The position numbers and the translations under genes are program-made. 8,081 nt of DNA from JBCBWG01 sp039039985 (GTDB lineage: Bacteria; Pseudomonadota; Alphaproteobacteria; Rhizobiales; Hyphomicrobiaceae), in assembly GCA_039039985.1 (NCBI GenBank), contig JBCCOV010000217.1, positions 1-8,081 of the forward strand, given 5' to 3'. The stretch's first letter is position 1. Each line of letters starts with the position of its first letter. This document shows positions 5,815-8,081 of this stretch, in pieces. The notes under the pieces are model-generated. The model saw only the letters and a program-made list of their open reading frames with translations. It was not told the origin of the DNA and did no database searches.

Positions 5815-6076
5815 CTTTGTTTGCGCTGTTCGCACGCTCGCGGGCTCGCGGCTCGAGCGCGTCCTGACGTGCGCTACCGCTCGCGACAAGCCCTCGCGAC
5901 TTGAGCGCGGGCTATCCTGAGAGCACGGTTCCAGGCCGCGCCTGCGGCCCGGCGCGTTGCGGCGCGCCCACCCCAACGCGGGTGTTCCCGCGTTGGGCAT
6001 TTCAAATGTCGAGATGGCGAATACGCCATCTCGATGGGGGCCCGGCCGCAGGCCGGAACAGCCCGTGCGCGAGAAA
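5815..6076 (+). repeat. Dispersed intergenic repeat, copy 2, with two extra hairpin cassettes
   Basis: This copy begins with a 99-bp module (5821-5919) identical to 6084-6182 at 97 of 99 positions. After a divergent spacer comes the hairpin module near 5931-5961 (GCGGCCCGGCGCGTTGCG), shared with the copies at 6195 and with both arms of the inverted repeat at the left edge. Where the other copies carry a CCGCCCCCGCG stretch, this one has two perfect hairpins: 5972-5997 (11-bp stem CCCAACGCGGG, loop tgtt) and 6010-6033 (10-bp stem CGAGATGGCG, loop aata). It then rejoins the family with the hairpin 6042-6056 (CCGGCC/GGCCGG) and GGAACAGCCCGTG. Frames across it, on either strand, have no coding signs. 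Confidence 0.85.
5972..6033 (+). repeat. Pair of perfect hairpins inserted in repeat copy 2
   Basis: The first hairpin (5972-5997) has 11 bp and a 4-nt loop; the second (6010-6033) has 10 bp and a 4-nt loop; 12 nt separate them. Neither has a counterpart in the other copies in this window. Neither is followed by a T run, so they are not standard intrinsic terminators. Confidence 0.8.
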
Positions 6077-6278
6077 CTTTAAATTGCGCTGTTCGCACGC
6101 TCGCGGGCTCGCGGCTCGAGCGCGTCCTGACGTGCGCTACCGCTCGCGACAAGCGCTCGCTACTTGAGCGCGGGCTATCCTGGTAGGATGGTCCCCAGGC
6201 CGCGCCAGCGGCCCGGCGCGTTGCGCCGCCCCCGCGGAGGCCCGAGCGCAGCGAGGAATAGCCGTGAGCGAAAACAAA
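6077..6278 (+). repeat. Dispersed intergenic repeat, copy 3, in tandem with copy 2
   Basis: The 99-bp module 6084-6182 aligns without gaps to 5821-5919, offset 263, with 2 mismatches. The hairpin module follows (6195-6225), its loop changed to gcca, then CCGCCCCCGCG as in the left-edge copies. The next segment reads GCCCGAGCGCAGCGAGGAAT where others have the CCGGCC/GGCCGG hairpin, and the copy ends in GCCGTGAGCGA like the right arm of the inverted repeat. Confidence 0.85.
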
Positions 6279-6453
6279 CTAGAGCGAGGCGCATGTAATG
6301 CGGCACGCTTTAGCCCCGGCCGAGATCGTCTTGGGTCTGCGTGTGCGACGAAACGTTGACCCGAAGGCGCCCATGCGGCAAGAACGGTCGTCCGGCGCTC
6401 GGGCAACAGGTGTGGGCGGCGGATCCTGACAAACACAGTCGGAAACGAACTGT
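6279..6453 (+). other. Non-coding stretch upstream of tRNA-Pro
   Basis: No gene or further repeat copy is seen here. It must contain the tRNA promoter; TTGACC near 6356 could be a -35, but I see no matching -10, and the distance to the tRNA (about 98 nt) would imply a long leader. Minus-strand frames here run into the tRNA and are antisense artefacts. Confidence 0.4.
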
Positions 6454-6530
6454 CGGAGCGTGGCGCAGTCTGGTAGCGCACCAGTCTGGGGGACTGGGGG
6501 TCGCAGGTTCAAATCCTGCCGCTCCGACCA
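6454..6530 (+). tRNA. tRNA-Pro, anticodon GGG
   Basis: All cloverleaf elements are present: acceptor stem CGGAGCG (6454-6460) with CGCTCCG (6520-6526), D stem GCGC (6463-6466) with GCGC (6476-6479), anticodon stem CCAGT (6481-6485) with ACTGG (6493-6497), loop CTGGGGG with anticodon GGG (6488-6490), and T stem GCAGG (6503-6507) with CCTGC (6515-6519) around TTCAAAT. The discriminator is A6527 and the CCA end is encoded (6528-6530). The C1-G72 pair with A73 fits bacterial tRNA-Pro. It decodes CCC and CCU. A T-rich stretch (TTTGTTTT) follows immediately and may aid termination. Confidence 0.97.
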
Positions 6531-6580
6531 TTTGTTTTCGTGTTGGATATCGGCAGGGATATCAGCCTGTTTCGAGTAAT

Positions 6581-6620
6581 ATGGCTGCGGTGCAACGAAA
6601 ATAGCTGCACTGCAACAAAA
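6581..6620 (+). promoter_or_regulatory. Tandem 20-bp TGC-rich repeat, possible PhaR-type operator
   Basis: 6581-6600 and 6601-6620 match at 16 of 20 positions, sharing GCTGC-N2-TGCAAC-N-AAA (third position of the gap also varies). TGC/GCA-rich sequences of this type resemble sites bound by PhaR, the polyhydroxyalkanoate-responsive repressor of alphaproteobacteria; I recall this from the literature and cannot score it here. No phasin or other PHA gene is in the window, and the next gene starts 245 bp downstream. Confidence 0.3.
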
Positions 6621-6829
6621 TTACGATCGCGGCGCATTTTCTACGACCTCATTTCATCGCTACGCAGACACGTGTTTACCGCGTTTGTCCCGGAGCGGTT
6701 GGCCGGGCCGAGGGGCTTAAGATCTGGCCGAGCACACTGTATTGATCGGGTTAATCGGTCCTTTTCTTTTGCGGCATCCCTCTGCTACTAAAGCCCATGC
6801 CACGATACACTCACAAGTATCGGCGCACT

Positions 6830-6852
6830 CTTCGGAACTTGGCCGAAGCCAA
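6830..6852 (+). promoter_or_regulatory. Two mutually exclusive hairpins abutting the ribosome binding site
   Basis: CTTCGG (6830-6835) can pair with CCGAAG (6843-6848), or TTGGC (6839-6843) with GCCAA (6848-6852) around a CGAA loop. The two share bases and cannot form together. The second ends exactly at the AAGGGAG ribosome binding site of the downstream gene, so the choice could affect translation. This is inference from sequence alone. Confidence 0.3.
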
Positions 6853-6864
6853 AGGGAGACGTGA

Positions 6865-8081
6865 ATGAGGAAACTACTAGTTGCTGGTATTACGGGTATC
6901 GCAGGATTGTCTGTGATCGCTGCACCGGCGATCGCACAAGACTGCGGTGAGATTGTTCTCGGCGCCGCCATATCTCTGACTGGCAAGTATTCGACAAACG
7001 GTATCCATACGAAAAACGGTTACGAGTTTGCGGTTCAGAAAATCAAAGAAGCCGGCGGCGTGAAGGTTGGCGAGAAATGCTACAACTTCACGATTAAGTA
7101 TTACGACGACGAATCCAAAGGCGACCGCGGTGCAACTTTGGCTGAGCGTCTGATCAGCCAGGACGGCGTGCAGTACATGCTCGGCCCGTACAGCTCCGGT
7201 CTGACCAAGGCGATCGCACCAGTCACGGAAAAGTACAAAATCCCAATGGTTGAAGCAGAAGGCGCGTCGCGTTCGCTGTTCAACAAGGGCTACAAGTACC
7301 TCTTTGCCGTGCTGTCCACCTCCGAACAGTATCTGGCAACAACGGTGGGTCTCGCCGCTGAGGTTGCTGAAAAGAACGGCAAGAAGCCCGGCGACGTCAA
7401 AGTTGCCGTGGCCGTTGAGAACGATCCATTCTCGCTCGACATCCGGGCGGGTGTTCTTGACGACGCGAAGAAGTTCGGCATGAAGATCGTCATTGACGAG
7501 AAACTGCCGCGCGATCTGTCGGATATGAGCGCGATCCTCACCAAGGTGAAACTGCTCAAGCCGGACGTCTTGATCGTCTCGGGTCACTCGAAAGGTGCCG
7601 CGACGGCTGTTCGTCAGATTGGCGAGATGAAGATCGACGTACCGATGATTGCTGTGACGCACTGCGAGGCAGCAGACGTGATCGGTAAGTTCGGCGCAAC
7701 GGCAAACGGCGTTCTGTGTGCGACGCAGTGGGCCGAAACTCTGAAGTACGAAGATCCGATCTTTGGTACCGCTGCGAACTATGAGAAAGAGTTCAAGGCC
7801 GCATTCCCAGAGTATGCCAATAAGACGGTCCCATATCAGACGGCTCAGGCATCGGCTGCTGTTTACGTCTTCAAGGACGCATTCCAGCGCGCGGGTTCCC
7901 TGGACAAAGAGAAGATCCGCGACGCGCTTGCGGCAACCGATCTTCAGACGTTCTACGGCGGCATCAAGTTCGCTCCGGAAGGCAACAACATCGCTAAGCC
8001 GATGGTTTTGCGTCAAATCCAGGATGGCAAATACAACGTGGTCGCGCCGTCGAAGTTCGCGTCGCATCCGTTGGATTGGCC
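6865..8081 (+). CDS. ABC transporter substrate-binding protein, branched-chain amino acid (Leu/Ile/Val) type, 3' partial
   Basis: This is the periplasmic receptor of a high-affinity ABC importer of the type I, LivK-like (Peripla_BP_6) class, which binds amino acids, amides or related small molecules. 405 residues are visible. Residues 1-24 are a Sec signal peptide (MRKLL start, hydrophobic core, cleavage after A-I-A). IVLGAAISLTGKYSTNG (30-46) is the usual first strand and ligand-loop, followed by YDDESKGDRGATLAERLISQ and LGPYSSGLTKAIAPVTEKY, then MVEAEGASRSLF and YLFAVLSTSEQYL. Mature-part cysteines are at 27, 72, 267 and 285, so disulfides are possible. The ATG at 6865 has AAGGGAG 6 nt upstream. 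The frame is open to the window edge, ending in H-P-L-D-W and a partial proline codon, a pattern typical of the last residues, so little is missing. The exact substrate cannot be told; no permease or ATPase gene is in view. Confidence 0.93.
   Translation, partial: MRKLLVAGITGIAGLSVIAAPAIAQDCGEIVLGAAISLTGKYSTNGIHTKNGYEFAVQKIKEAGGVKVGEKCYNFTIKYYDDESKGDRGATLAERLISQDGVQYMLGPYSSGLTKAIAPVTEKYKIPMVEAEGASRSLFNKGYKYLFAVLSTSEQYLATTVGLAAEVAEKNGKKPGDVKVAVAVENDPFSLDIRAGVLDDAKKFGMKIVIDEKLPRDLSDMSAILTKVKLLKPDVLIVSGHSKGAATAVRQIGEMKIDVPMIAVTHCEAADVIGKFGATANGVLCATQWAETLKYEDPIFGTAANYEKEFKAAFPEYANKTVPYQTAQASAAVYVFKDAFQRAGSLDKEKIRDALAATDLQTFYGGIKFAPEGNNIAKPMVLRQIQDGKYNVVAPSKFASHPLDW

Larger units (their letters stand above)
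6531..6864 (+). other. Non-coding region upstream of the substrate-binding protein gene
   Basis: No gene is supported in these 334 bp. The region contains a 20-bp tandem repeat at 6581-6620 and overlapping hairpins at 6830-6852 next to the ribosome binding site, both listed separately. The promoter of the downstream gene must be here or farther upstream; TTGATC near 6743 and TACTAA near 6786 resemble -35 and -10 elements but are too far apart (about 38 nt) to be a pair. Confidence 0.5.

Noticed and set aside
5815..6278. Possible CRISPR array
   Set aside because: There are only two tandem units of about 260 bp, with no short regular repeats, regular spacers or cas genes.
5726..6481. Several 60-115 residue frames on both strands between merR and the tRNA
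   Set aside because: All fall in or beside the repeat copies, share repeated peptides for that reason, and lack ribosome binding sites or recognisable domains.
6310..6531. Minus-strand frame with the peptide VGAAGFEPATPSPP
   Set aside because: This is the antisense of the tRNA-Pro gene. The peptide is a well-known false annotation produced by tRNA 3' halves.
6877..8067. 396-residue open frame on the minus strand, opposite the substrate-binding protein gene
   Set aside because: The plus strand encodes a clear, well-conserved protein with signal peptide and ribosome binding site. The antisense frame is open only because of codon bias and its translation resembles no family I know.

Overview
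The window looks like a chromosomal segment of an alphaproteobacterium, most likely Hyphomicrobiales (Rhizobiales). The main reason is gene order: bamE (minus) diverges from a run of a CBP3-type ubiquinol-cytochrome c chaperone, a DUF177/YceD protein, plsX, fabH, ihfA and a MerR-type regulator, which is an arrangement familiar from that order. No rRNA or other species marker is present, so I do not name a genus.

Layout. 1-389: a GC-rich, non-coding, nearly perfect inverted repeat with 109-bp arms. 390-896 (minus): the BamE lipoprotein. 897-1050: divergent promoter region holding a three-copy 16-bp tandem repeat. 1051-5627 (plus): chaperone, DUF177, plsX, fabH, ihfA and merR, mostly with short gaps; ihfA and merR overlap by 4 bp. 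5628-6453: 826 bp without genes, dominated by two tandem copies (offset 263 bp) of the repeat family that also builds the inverted repeat at the left edge. 6454-6530: tRNA-Pro(GGG) with encoded CCA. 6531-6864: non-coding, with a 20-bp tandem TGC-rich repeat. 6865-8081: a periplasmic substrate-binding protein of a branched-chain amino acid type ABC importer, cut by the window edge just before its expected C-terminus.

How the genes relate. PlsX (acyl-phosphate supply for phospholipids) and FabH (initiation of fatty acid synthesis) form the lipid core. DUF177/YceD precedes plsX as in the enterobacterial yceD-rpmF-plsX-fabH cluster, but rpmF is absent here. The chaperone serves the bc1 complex and BamE serves outer-membrane protein assembly, so the left part is envelope and respiration housekeeping. 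IHF alpha and the MerR protein are DNA-binding proteins whose translation appears coupled.

I found no defence system, integrase, transposase or CRISPR array. The unexplained structure is in the non-coding DNA: a modular repeat family with interchangeable hairpin cassettes, present in tandem and as a tail-to-tail inverted pair; and a dyad (TTCCAG-N6-CTGRAA in a 23-nt block, 21/23 identical) next to the plsX start codon and, in opposite orientation, just after the merR stop.
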